Shown: one piece after another, positions 45,113 through 53,405 of the stretch
Layout: every line of letters begins with the position of its first letter
Numbering within the stretch: the stretch's first letter is position 1
Origin: Chitinophagaceae bacterium BSSC1
GTDB taxonomy: Bacteria; Bacteroidota; Bacteroidia; Chitinophagales; Chitinophagaceae
DNA: 64,000 nucleotides
Assembly: GCA_002256435.1 (NCBI GenBank)
Contig: NKJC01000002.1
Location: 62,001 to 126,000 of the forward strand
Reading direction: 5' to 3'
Made by a program: the position numbers and the translations under genes
Notes under the pieces: generated by a model
Seen by the model: the letters and a program-made list of their open reading frames with translations, nothing else
Databases searched by the model: none
What the model was told of the DNA's origin: nothing

Positions 45113-46522
45113 ATGTTGAACGAATATTTTTTTGTACTGAAGGCTGAATGGATGCTAATAGCCATCATCTTTCTTTTACTGTTCCTAAAAGTAGGTACCA
45201 GTGATTGGAAGAATGAAACATTGTTATATGGGATCAACATTCTATTGTTGGTCAACTTGCTAGTTGGATTCTTCTCTAATCTAGAGGGAGGATTGTTTAG
45301 CGGGATGTTCCATAATGATGCCTTGTTAATTTTAGAGAAAAACATTTTAAACATAGGTGTTTACTTGGTTTCATTAATAGCTTATCCTTGGTTAAAAAAG
45401 CACGAACACGTTTTAGAATTTTATATTTTACTGCTGACAACCCTCTTGGGCATGTTCTTTATGATTTCTAGTGGTAATCTATTATTGTTCTATTTGGGTC
45501 TTGAAATGTCTACCATTCCTTTAGCAGCTATTGCTAATTTTGATTTAGACAAACGCAAATCTTCCGAAGCAGCCATGAAAATGATTATTTCTTCGGCGTT
45601 TTCCTCTGCTCTATTGTTGTTTGGTGTTTCCTTGATCTATGGCACTACTGGTACTTTAGTCTTTACCGAGATTACGCCATTATTAAACGGTTCTCCTTTG
45701 CAGTTATTAGCTTTTATTTTATTACTGGCTGGATTTAGTTTCAAAATGTCTGTTGTTCCTTTTCACTTATGGACGGCTGATGTTTATGAAGGTGCGCCTG
45801 TTGCAGTTACTGCTTATCTTTCGGTCATTTCAAAATCTGCCATCCTTTTTATATTCTTACAAGTACTATATGTGGTATTCAAACCCATGTCTTCAGAATG
45901 GTATTTCATGTTATTCTTCTTGAGTATTTTAACCATTCTCTTGGGTAATTTATTTGCCATGAGGCAAACCAATTTAAAACGATTCTTGGCTTTTTCTTCT
46001 ATTGCTCAAGTAGGTTTCATTCTTTTGGGTTTATCGGCTGGGTCTAAAACAGGAATGGCTTCCGTAATTTATTTTTTACTGATTTATATGTTCTCCAATC
46101 TTGCAGCTTTTGGAGTAATTGGTTTGGTTTCGGCTAGTACAGGAAAGGAAAGTATTGACGATTTTAAAGGGTTTTACAAAACCAATCCCTTTCTATCTTG
46201 GATCTTAGCCATTGCCCTATTCTCTTTGGCTGGGGTACCTCCCACTGCTGGTTTCTTTGGTAAATTCTTTTTGATTATGGCTGGTGCTGAAAGAGGCAAT
46301 TATGTATGGGTGATTTTTGCGGCTTTGAATATGATCATCTCTTTCTATTATTATTTAAAAGTGGTGAAAGCCATTTTCATGGATCCCAATGACCAACCTA
46401 TAGAAAAATTGACTGTACCTGCTTTACCCAAATTGGCATTTGTAATTTGTTTAACTGGTATGGTTTTGACAGGTATCTTAAGTTGGATTTATGAGTATAT
46501 CCATACTTTAAGTAATTTCTAA
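45113..46522 (+). CDS. nuoN: NADH-quinone oxidoreductase subunit N
   Basis: Third antiporter-like subunit, 469 residues with about 14 helices. YLGLEMSTIPLAAIANFD, KMSVVPFHLWTADVYEGAP and SLAGVPPTAGFFGKF are typical. It completes the membrane arm and is followed after 21 bp by a small proline-rich protein gene on the same strand. Confidence 0.96.
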   Translation: MLNEYFFVLKAEWMLIAIIFLLLFLKVGTSDWKNETLLYGINILLLVNLLVGFFSNLEGGLFSGMFHNDALLILEKNILNIGVYLVSLIAYPWLKKHEHVLEFYILLLTTLLGMFFMISSGNLLLFYLGLEMSTIPLAAIANFDLDKRKSSEAAMKMIISSAFSSALLLFGVSLIYGTTGTLVFTEITPLLNGSPLQLLAFILLLAGFSFKMSVVPFHLWTADVYEGAPVAVTAYLSVISKSAILFIFLQVLYVVFKPMSSEWYFMLFFLSILTILLGNLFAMRQTNLKRFLAFSSIAQVGFILLGLSAGSKTGMASVIYFLLIYMFSNLAAFGVIGLVSASTGKESIDDFKGFYKTNPFLSWILAIALFSLAGVPPTAGFFGKFFLIMAGAERGNYVWVIFAALNMIISFYYYLKVVKAIFMDPNDQPIEKLTVPALPKLAFVICLTGMVLTGILSWIYEYIHTLSNF

Positions 46523-46543
46523 ATCTTCTTTTAAATTTTAATT

Positions 46544-46939
46544 ATGGCTATTAACAGCAATCATATATCTGAAGAACTAGATGGCATTAAATGTGTCATT
46601 GTGGAGAAGAATGTAAGTCCTGAAAGAGTGGCATTTTTAAAGCCTTTATTGGAGTATAATTATTTGACAGTTGTAGTGGTACCTAGTCCGCCAGCTAAAG
46701 TGGCGGCTCCTGCAGCTGCTCCTGTATCTGAAGATGGTACTCCGGCTCCGGCTCCACCGCCTCCACCACCGGCACCTGAGACTTTTACGGTTGGGGTGAC
46801 GAATATGCTGTTTAATACAACCAATGCCATTTATGGAAGGTTATTGCGTACGCCTGATGGACATGTGGTTACGGCTGCTTATTGGCAGCAGAGGGAGAGC
46901 GTGTCGCATGATGAAGTGCCTTATTATGAGAGGAAGTGA
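46544..46939 (+). CDS. Conserved-looking hypothetical protein with proline-rich linker
   Basis: A 131-residue cytosolic-looking protein that I do not recognise. Residues 1-45 form a small alpha/beta piece (LDGIKCVIVEKNVSPERVAF, then LEYNYLTVVVV), residues ~46-82 are an Ala/Pro linker with a run of six prolines, and residues ~83-131 form a second piece (GVTNMLFNTTNAIYGRLL, then YYERK). No signal peptide or metal motif. It starts 21 bp after nuoN, so it is probably transcribed with complex I; a functional link is only suggested by position. It ends just before the hairpin array. Confidence 0.7.
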   Translation: MAINSNHISEELDGIKCVIVEKNVSPERVAFLKPLLEYNYLTVVVVPSPPAKVAAPAAAPVSEDGTPAPAPPPPPPAPETFTVGVTNMLFNTTNAIYGRLLRTPDGHVVTAAYWQQRESVSHDEVPYYERK

Positions 46940-46967
46940 GATGATTTACTTATTGTCATGATTTTTT

Positions 46968-47325
46968 ACCTCGGCTATGCCGAGGTTTGTTTTTTATAGG
47001 GTGGATGTTTTGCCTTTTGTTCGTGCTTTTTGACCTCGGCTGTAGGCCGAGGTTTGATTTTTCTGGGGGAGATGAACTGCCTTTTGTTCGTGCTTTTTTG
47101 ACCTCGGCTGTAGGCCGAGGTTTGATTTTTCTGGGAGAGGTGTATTGCCTTTTGTTCGTGCTTTTTTGACTTCGGCTGGGCCGAAGTTTGATTTTATAAT
47201 ATGAATACAATTTTAGTACTGTTGATGTTTTTTGACCTCGGCTGCGCCGAGGTTTTATTTGTACATCATGAATTAGAAGTGATTGTCTTTTAGGGATGTT
47301 TTTTTGACCTCGGCTGCGCCGAGGT
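46968..47325 (+). repeat. Array of six ACCTCGGC/GCCGAGGT hairpins
   Basis: Stem pairs: 46968-46975/46979-46986, 47033-47040/47046-47053, 47101-47108/47114-47121, 47169-47176/47180-47187, 47235-47242/47246-47253 and 47307-47314/47318-47325. Loops vary (TAT, TGTAG, TGTAG, TGG, TGC, TGC). The fourth copy has ACTTCGGC with GCCGAAGT, a paired change that keeps the stem. The spacing is 65-72 bp, and copies 2 and 3 also share the flanking TGCCTTTTGTTCGTGC and TTTGATTTTTCTGGG. Each is followed by a T-rich run on the plus strand, so they may act as serial terminators of the nuo operon. Confidence 0.9.
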
Positions 47326-47366
47326 TTTTTAGTACAGCTTACTTTAGAAGTGATTGTCTTTTTGAG

Positions 47367-47389
47367 GGGATTAGTGTCCCACTGATCCC
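47367..47389. repeat. Ten-bp-stem hairpin
   Basis: GGGATTAGTG pairs with CACTGATCCC (one G-T wobble) around loop TCC. It is not followed by a T run on the plus strand, so it is unlike the six hairpins before it. Confidence 0.7.
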
Positions 47390-47409
47390 GTTTGGAGGGG
47401 GGCCTGCAT

Positions 47410-47528
47410 AAAAAATAGAAGGCCCAGGCCTATCGGCCTTGGTTTTTTATCTCCTACGCTTTATTCGAGCGAGCTCGATAAAGCTTCGGAAATAAAAAAG
47501 CCCTGCTATGCAGGGCCTTCTATTTTTT
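47410..47528. repeat. 119-bp inverted duplication with side hairpins
   Basis: The outer arms are a perfect 16-bp inverted repeat (47410-47425 AAAAAATAGAAGGCCC and its complement at 47513-47528). Inside lie a side hairpin on each arm (around 47424-47442 and 47500-47516), then a matching GGTTTTTTAT / ATAAAAAAGCC pair, then GCTTTATTCGAG / CTCGATAAAGC (47459-47485, one bulge). The two side hairpins are both followed by T6 pointing to the centre, so they look like facing terminators. The right one ends tRNA-Ser. Confidence 0.85.
47500..47516 (-). terminator. Intrinsic terminator of tRNA-Ser
   Basis: GCCCTGC / GCAGGGC with a 3-nt loop, followed on the minus strand by TTTTTTATT. It starts 16 bp past the 3' end of the tRNA. 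Confidence 0.85.
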
Positions 47529-47531
47529 TTG

Positions 47532-47616
47532 CGGAGAGTTAGGGATTCGAACCCCAGGACCTGTTACAGTCAACAGTTTTCAAGACTGCCGCAATCGACC
47601 GCTCTGCCAACTCTCC
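47532..47616 (-). tRNA. tRNA-Ser (anticodon TGA)
   Basis: The minus strand folds as an 85-nt class II tRNA. Acceptor arms are GGAGAGT and ACTCTCC with discriminator G, the anticodon loop is CTTGAAA giving anticodon TGA (reads UCA), a long variable arm GACTGTAACAGGTC follows, and the T arm is CTGGGGTTCGAATCCC-like. The CCA end is not encoded. Flanked by a promoter at 47622-47653 and a terminator at 47500-47516. Confidence 0.95.
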
Positions 47617-47621
47617 GGGTG

Positions 47622-47653
47622 CAAAATAATAGCCTGCGGCTTGATATTCCAAA
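47622..47653 (-). promoter_or_regulatory. Promoter of tRNA-Ser
   Basis: On the minus strand TTTG (47650-47653) and TTATTTTG (47622-47629, 7 of 8 positions of TAnnTTTG) are 20 nt apart, as expected for Bacteroidota. The -7 element lies 5 bp from the mature tRNA end. Confidence 0.5.
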
Positions 47654-47786
47654 AAAACTATGCAATTAGTAACAGAAAAGTTGCGCGTATTCTGCTGTAA
47701 ATCAATTAGAGAAAGGGTTTCAGGAGAATAGAAATATTGAAAAAAACTCTAGAAACCAACTGATAACAGGTTAAAAATCAGCCTAT

Positions 47787-49736
47787 TCAACGAATCAAGA
47801 GGATGGAGCCAGAAACTGGAGCGTATCCATTGTTTAATTCTATCATGTAATAATAAGTGCCAATAGGTAGTGCTTGGCCATTTCTTTTACCATCCCATCC
47901 TGTGGAACTGGATTTTTGTTTGAAGAGTGGTTGACCATACCTATTAAAAATACTGACAACGGCATCAGGATAGGTTTCTAGTCCACGAACTTTCCAGTGG
48001 TCATTGATGCCATCGCCGTTAGGAGAAAAGGCATTGGGAATGATTAATTCTTGAAACACGTTTACTAGAACAGTGTCTGAATAGTTACCACAACCATAAG
48101 AAGATATACCTGTAAGTATGTATTGGGTACTTTGAGTGGGTTGCACACTGGGATTGATGGAACTGGGATTGAGCATGGTATTGGTAGGTGTCCAATTGAA
48201 ACTGCTATAATTTCCAGATATGCTTCCATCTAATTGAACGGTTTCGCCGGAGGCAATGCTTTTATCTTTTCCTGCAGCCACCAAGGGCTTTTTCCAAACC
48301 TGTACTTCTATCCTACCAGAATCCCTACAAGCGAATTGGTTTTGAACCTTTACCGTATAAGTGATGGTATCTGTTGGATTAGCAATGGGATTGGCAATAT
48401 TAGTATTAGAAAGACCCGTACTGGGGCTCCACTGATAACTGGTACCACCATTGGCTGATAAACTCATACCAACACCCTCACAAGTTGTAACAGATAGGGG
48501 CAATTGTAAATTCACGCCTGGGTTAACAACAACATGAATACTATCGTATCCAATACAACCTGCGTCTGTAGTAATTCTAACCGTATAATATCCGGAATCC
48601 TGGAATTTGACTTTGTTGACAACGGCATTACTGCTAATATCTTGGTATTGATTGGGGCCTGTCCATAAATATTGATAGGCAGTTCCCAATGGCGCATCAA
48701 GACTCACGTTGATTCCTGTACAAGCCATAACCTCATGAACGGATAATTTGGGTGCAATGGGATTGATATTGACTAGAATGGGCTCTGAAGCCAATCTACA
48801 AGCGGGTGAATTAAAATTACCCGTTTCTGCTACCATAATCCGATACTGATAACCACCACCAGCACTGGGTTTGCGGGTGTATTGAAGACCTGTTTCACCA
48901 ACAAGATCTTTCCATGTTTTTCCTGAATCCAAACTTTCCTGCCACTGCATTTGAGCATTGTTCAATCCTGTAATGGATGCTACCAAACTTAAATCTGTTT
49001 GTAGGTTTTGGCAGATATCAATCAAATAATTGGCTTGACCATTAACCGTAGTAGCTACTGTTGCGGCTCCACCAGGTCTAAGGGTAATATCGTCTAAGGC
49101 AAAGTCATTCCCGCAACCTCCTGGTGCATTATTAATAATTTTCAAGACAACCGCCGTACTTCCAATGGGTGTTAAAAAGCAAGTACCTGCTTGCACCCAT
49201 TTACGCGTATCTTTTTCAGTGGGAATATCGCCACTAGACTGTTCTTTTAATAAAACCCCATTAACCGTTTCAATTCTGAAAATCAAATTGGGCATGATAC
49301 TTTTAAAACCACAGGAACTGTCTTTTACTGCATTCATGATCCAGGCCGCAAATTCATAATTGGTATTCCCACATAAACCAGTGGCTGTATCTTGATAAAC
49401 TACTTTACCTGGAACGTCAGCATTGACCATCATAAAATAGCCTAAGGACTCAGCTACGGAACTAGTTCCAGTATGATCACCGGCAAGTGGTGAGTACCAA
49501 ATGGTGGGAGAGCAACCAAAGAAAAAAGTGGCTAAACTAAATTGCCCGTCTTTTACGCAGGGCGATCCACTATATGTTAAACCTGTTTTACTAGATGGCG
49601 GAATAATGGGGCCTGTTGGGCCTCTTCCAAATGTCATTTTCAAAACAGGGTCACCCAAACTACCGCCACATACCTGTGCGTGAACAGGCATATAAAAAAA
49701 ACAAGATCCAATGGCAAATAGGATTAAACGTAACAT
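47787..49736 (-). CDS. Secreted multidomain protein with T9SS C-terminal sorting domain
   Basis: A 649-residue exported protein with signal peptide (MLRLILFAIGSCFFYMPVHAQ). The N-terminal ~220 residues look like a carbohydrate-binding or lectin-like beta domain (FRIETVNGVLL, NDFALDDITLRP). Ig/PKD-like repeats follow (YQYRIMVAETG, YLWTGPN, YQWSPSTGLSN). The C-terminus is a CHU_C domain: IPNAFSPNGDGINDHW, FNRYGQPLF, WDGKRNG and LPIGTYYY, the same layout as in the protein at the left edge. No PorP/SprF gene is adjacent. Surface adhesion or substrate binding is inferred. Confidence 0.88.
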   Translation of the reverse strand: MLRLILFAIGSCFFYMPVHAQVCGGSLGDPVLKMTFGRGPTGPIIPPSSKTGLTYSGSPCVKDGQFSLATFFFGCSPTIWYSPLAGDHTGTSSVAESLGYFMMVNADVPGKVVYQDTATGLCGNTNYEFAAWIMNAVKDSSCGFKSIMPNLIFRIETVNGVLLKEQSSGDIPTEKDTRKWVQAGTCFLTPIGSTAVVLKIINNAPGGCGNDFALDDITLRPGGAATVATTVNGQANYLIDICQNLQTDLSLVASITGLNNAQMQWQESLDSGKTWKDLVGETGLQYTRKPSAGGGYQYRIMVAETGNFNSPACRLASEPILVNINPIAPKLSVHEVMACTGINVSLDAPLGTAYQYLWTGPNQYQDISSNAVVNKVKFQDSGYYTVRITTDAGCIGYDSIHVVVNPGVNLQLPLSVTTCEGVGMSLSANGGTSYQWSPSTGLSNTNIANPIANPTDTITYTVKVQNQFACRDSGRIEVQVWKKPLVAAGKDKSIASGETVQLDGSISGNYSSFNWTPTNTMLNPSSINPSVQPTQSTQYILTGISSYGCGNYSDTVLVNVFQELIIPNAFSPNGDGINDHWKVRGLETYPDAVVSIFNRYGQPLFKQKSSSTGWDGKRNGQALPIGTYYYMIELNNGYAPVSGSILLIR

Positions 49737-49834
49737 GGTATAATTAATCAGAAATATAAGCCTAAAACCTGATTTGTATCTAGAATCCAGCCTAAATCAA
49801 GGGAATGCAAAGAGATGGTTGTAAAAGTATCAAC

Positions 49835-51943
49835 CTATTTAACGGGTTCTTCAATTTTCTCAACCGCAATCAAATCTGCCATATCCACATTCATGGGTAA
49901 TAGTCCAATTTGAACAATGGCCCTTTTGCCCCTAATCTCTTTTACTTCACCAACTTGGTAATTCTTTTTAGATTTAACCAAGGCTCCAACTACAATATCG
50001 GTATGGGTCTCTTTGAATTTGGAATCCGTTTTTTTAGCTAGTTTATTTACAACAATGGTTTCCTTTTGCTTAAACAAAAGGTTCTGTAAGTGTTTAACAA
50101 CTTCTTGTTTGTTATCAGTTTTTTTCCAATCAAGCACAATCTGCTTGAGCTTTCTTTCCATGTCTTTAAGATAGACAATTCTGTCTTCTGTAATCCTATT
50201 CTGTTGTTTCAGTAATTCTATCTGTTGTAAGTGTTTCTCTTTGTCCAACACTTTTTCCATCTCTTTTTTTAATTGCTCATTTTCACGCAAGAGTTTATTG
50301 AGCTGTTTCTTTTCCTTGTCCAAGTGTTGTAAGTCTTGTTCAGTTCTATTGAGTAGTCTATCCAATTTAAAATGGTCTTCGTCTACCAACTGTCTAGCTC
50401 TTTGAATGAGTTTAGTAGACAGTCCAATTCTTTCTGCAATGGCAAACGTATACGAGCTTCCTGGCTTTCCTACAATTAACCGATACATGGGCATCAGGTT
50501 AACTTCATCAAATTGCATGGCTGCGTTTAAAATACCAGGTGTGTGATTGGCCATTACTTTCAAGTTCAGATAGTGCGTAGTTACTACCCCAAAACTGTGT
50601 TTCCTACACAATTCTTCCATAATCACTTCTGCAAAAGCCCCACCTAGATTGGGGTCACTTCCACTACCCAATTCATCAATAAAAAATAGGGTTTTACCAT
50701 TGGCCACTTCCATGAAATATTTCATGTGCATCAAATGGCTGCTATAAGTACTCAATTCAAATTCTATACTTTGCGTATCTCCAATATGAATAAAGAGTTG
50801 TTTAAAGATGCCCATTGTAGATACTGCACTAACAGGTACCAATAAACCGCTCTGTAGCATCAATTGGTTCAAACCTATGGTTTTCATGGTCACGGTCTTA
50901 CCTCCAGCATTTGGTCCGCTAATGACCAAGATTCTGTTTTTATCATCTAGTGTAAGAGTTACAGGAATGGTTTTCTTACCAGAGCTCTTGTGATAGAGGT
51001 ATAATAAAGGATGATAAGCGTCTACCAAATGAATATGAGCACGGTCTACAAGATTGGGTAATTGCGCATTCATGTCTAATGCCAATCGGGCTTTAGCCCT
51101 GATAAAATCATATTCTCCAGCAACAGTTAAATAAGAACTTAATAAGGGAGCATAGACTTGCATTCTGGCCGTTAACGCTCGTAGTATTTTTTGTACTTCC
51201 TTTATTTCTTCATGCTCCAAAGAAAAAACGTCATTATTTAATTCAATGGTTTCTTCTGGTTCTATAAAAGCTGTTTTTCTACTATCGCTCTCTCCGTGCA
51301 AAATACCTTTTACCTGACGTTTGTGTTCAGAGAATACGGCCACTACCCTTCTTCCATTGCTAAAGCTTTCATCAATATCTGCCGTATATCCAGCTTTGGC
51401 CAATTTGGCAATCACTTTTTCAAACATTCGGCGCAACTCATTCCGCTTTCTAAACAGACTCATCCTAATTTTTTGCAAGTCTGCCGATGCATTGTCTTTG
51501 ACCGTTCCATTTTCATCCAACACCTCATCAATCAATACCAGAATTTGCTTTTCGTAATAGGTTCCTTCAATAACTTTGGCCAAATAAGGAAATGCCAACC
51601 TTCGCTCGTTATCAAACCAACGAAAAATAGTGGCTGTGTTTTCTGTTAACCTTCTAATGGGCATCCATTGATCACCCACCAACATGGCCCCAGGTATGCC
51701 CAATAATTTCAGGTCTTTTTGCAGATTCAGGTTAAAATCATTGGGAAAATACTGCTGTTGTAAGGCAATATTTTTATACTCATTGGACTGTTGTAATTCT
51801 AATTCTATAAAGTCTTTTCTGGTATGAATTCTTAAACTATCTGCTTTTTGCTTTGCATGATCTGTATTACAATGCGCCTTCAACAAAGCTTTCACTTTGT
51901 CAAACTCCAATTGAACTAAGGCTGAATCTGGGTATAAACGCAT
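49835..51943 (-). CDS. mutS2: MutS2-family ATPase lacking the Smr nuclease domain
   Basis: A 702-residue MutS2-type protein. The N-terminus starts with the core and lever helices, the ATPase domain has Walker A GPNAGGKT (residues 343-350), Walker B FIDELGSGSDPNLGGAFAE and TTHYLNLK, and a long coiled coil of K/E/Q/L heptads covers residues ~520-615. The protein ends with a KOW-like segment (GALVKSKKNYQVGEVKEI). Usual MutS2 proteins (~780-800 residues) carry a C-terminal Smr endonuclease domain, which is absent, with no remnant downstream. A role in ribosome rescue or recombination control is possible. Confidence 0.9.
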   Translation of the reverse strand: MRLYPDSALVQLEFDKVKALLKAHCNTDHAKQKADSLRIHTRKDFIELELQQSNEYKNIALQQQYFPNDFNLNLQKDLKLLGIPGAMLVGDQWMPIRRLTENTATIFRWFDNERRLAFPYLAKVIEGTYYEKQILVLIDEVLDENGTVKDNASADLQKIRMSLFRKRNELRRMFEKVIAKLAKAGYTADIDESFSNGRRVVAVFSEHKRQVKGILHGESDSRKTAFIEPEETIELNNDVFSLEHEEIKEVQKILRALTARMQVYAPLLSSYLTVAGEYDFIRAKARLALDMNAQLPNLVDRAHIHLVDAYHPLLYLYHKSSGKKTIPVTLTLDDKNRILVISGPNAGGKTVTMKTIGLNQLMLQSGLLVPVSAVSTMGIFKQLFIHIGDTQSIEFELSTYSSHLMHMKYFMEVANGKTLFFIDELGSGSDPNLGGAFAEVIMEELCRKHSFGVVTTHYLNLKVMANHTPGILNAAMQFDEVNLMPMYRLIVGKPGSSYTFAIAERIGLSTKLIQRARQLVDEDHFKLDRLLNRTEQDLQHLDKEKKQLNKLLRENEQLKKEMEKVLDKEKHLQQIELLKQQNRITEDRIVYLKDMERKLKQIVLDWKKTDNKQEVVKHLQNLLFKQKETIVVNKLAKKTDSKFKETHTDIVVGALVKSKKNYQVGEVKEIRGKRAIVQIGLLPMNVDMADLIAVEKIEEPVK

Positions 51944-51964
51944 GTTTTCCTGCTAATTTTTTGG

Positions 51965-51972
51965 CAAAGTTA
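51965..51972 (-). promoter_or_regulatory. Candidate -7 promoter element of mutS2
   Basis: The minus strand reads TAACTTTG, a full TAnnTTTG match, giving a leader of about 15 nt. No -33 element at the usual spacing. Confidence 0.35.
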
Positions 51973-52037
51973 AGCCCAGACTCACTAAAAAGTAACGACT
52001 CTTGGCTTTGTGGATATTTGACTATTCAAGTGGCAAA

Positions 52038-53405
52038 CTATTTTGGAAGAATACAAACAAAGCAATTGGCACCAGCTTTTACCTGATAAGACAATTGACC
52101 TTGATGCAAATGAATAATCTTATCAGCCAGCACTAAACCAAGACCAAATCCCCTTTTTCCTTCTGTATTAGAAGACCTGAAAAATGCAGTAAACAATCTG
52201 CCTCTGTCTACTTCAGGTATCAGTGTTCCTTTGTTTTGAATACTGATGCTTAGCAATTTACTATCAAATCCAATATCAATTAATACTGGATTACCTGCTC
52301 CATACTTACAGGCATTTTCCAATAATCCCAGGATAGCCGTAGTCAATAAGCTAGGATTTCCTTTAAATTCTAAGTCATCTTCCTGTTCCGGAAAATTGCT
52401 ATAGTTTAAAACCAATTTTGTCTCTGGATGAACTTGGGCAATTTGATCCATGCAGTCATCCATTATTTCATTGAGATAAATGATTTCAAGTTCTCCTGGC
52501 TGAATGGCTTGCCCTGATTTAAATAATTGCAATAACTGCTGTAGTAATTTGGATAATTTATCATGATCCTCCTGTAAAGACAACAATAGATCTTTATAAT
52601 ATTGTGGACTTCTATCTTGTTGCAATGCCAAATCAATTTGATTGGTCAGTGCCGCCAAGGGTGTTCTTAGTTCATGTGAAGCATGCTGTATAAACTGCTT
52701 TTGTTGGCTAAAAGCTTCTTGCAACCTAACTAACATCTGGTTAAAACTTATAGCCAATTCCTTGATTTCGTCTTTGGTATTTGTTTCCTGAATGAAAACA
52801 GATGTATTAAGTTGCTCATCATTAACAGCTTCTACTTGTTTGTTTAATAAGATCAAGGGTTTTAAAACTTGCTTGGCAATGACATAAGCACTGAAAGCAA
52901 CCAATATAATAATAGCCAACATTCCTATTAAAAGGATTTTAAACAAAGCTTGTAAAGCATCTAATCCTTCTTGGTCTCTACCGGCTGATATAACCAATCG
53001 GTCTCTTCCATGAAACGCATATATCAATCCAATGGCATCGTGTTGATCTATTGTGAAAACTAGGTATTGTTGCTGACGTATTGAATCTAATAATCCGGTA
53101 CTTGGTTGCCAATTCAGATCATCAATACTACTATAGACAATTCTGTTCAATGAATCAAGAATCCAAACCTTTTCATCTCTTATTTGGTCAATGGTATTTT
53201 TGTCTATCAATTTCAACAAAGCACTATCTACCTCTTTTACCTCATCTAACAGCTTTACCGTGTTAATGGCTTTTTCCTTGAGCCTTTGTTGAAAGAGCTT
53301 TTGTTCTGCTTGTTTAAACTCCAAAAATATAAAGCTACAAAGCACCAGCATCAACAGAGAAACTACTGCAACAATCCAAAGCGCCGTTCTAGTTTTAATG
53401 GTCAT
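52038..53405 (-). CDS. Sensor histidine kinase
   Basis: Inner-membrane two-component sensor of 455 residues. TM1 (residues ~7-29) and TM2 (~156-178) enclose a periplasmic sensor domain, followed by HAMP and a HisKA domain with phospho-acceptor His244 (HASHELRTP). The HATPase domain has N-box LLENACKYG, a D-box-like IQNKGTLIP (Asn in place of Asp-Gly, as in some CusS/QseC-like kinases) and G2 box GFGLGLVL. Its start overlaps the response regulator stop by 4 bp. The signal is unknown. Confidence 0.93.
   Translation of the reverse strand: MTIKTRTALWIVAVVSLLMLVLCSFIFLEFKQAEQKLFQQRLKEKAINTVKLLDEVKEVDSALLKLIDKNTIDQIRDEKVWILDSLNRIVYSSIDDLNWQPSTGLLDSIRQQQYLVFTIDQHDAIGLIYAFHGRDRLVISAGRDQEGLDALQALFKILLIGMLAIIILVAFSAYVIAKQVLKPLILLNKQVEAVNDEQLNTSVFIQETNTKDEIKELAISFNQMLVRLQEAFSQQKQFIQHASHELRTPLAALTNQIDLALQQDRSPQYYKDLLLSLQEDHDKLSKLLQQLLQLFKSGQAIQPGELEIIYLNEIMDDCMDQIAQVHPETKLVLNYSNFPEQEDDLEFKGNPSLLTTAILGLLENACKYGAGNPVLIDIGFDSKLLSISIQNKGTLIPEVDRGRLFTAFFRSSNTEGKRGFGLGLVLADKIIHLHQGQLSYQVKAGANCFVCILPK

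Larger units (their letters stand above)
46940..47531. other. Gene-free, hairpin-rich segment between the nuo operon and tRNA-Ser
   Basis: This 592-bp stretch has no credible gene. It contains six copies of an 8-bp-stem hairpin (46968-47325), an 18-bp direct repeat (47273-47290 and 47344-47361), a 10-bp-stem hairpin at 47367-47389, and a 119-bp inverted duplication (47410-47528) whose right side includes the tRNA-Ser terminator. T runs flank most hairpins. Confidence 0.8.

Noticed and set aside
46956..47210. 84-residue leftward reading across the hairpin array
   Set aside because: It is made of the repeat units themselves (recurring KSTNKRQ and PRSRSQ-like segments) and lies antisense through several hairpins. 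It looks like a by-product of the repeats, not a gene.
46968..47325. CRISPR array
   Set aside because: Repeats are short palindromes with T-rich flanks, and the intervening sequences resemble one another instead of being unique spacers. No cas genes are present.
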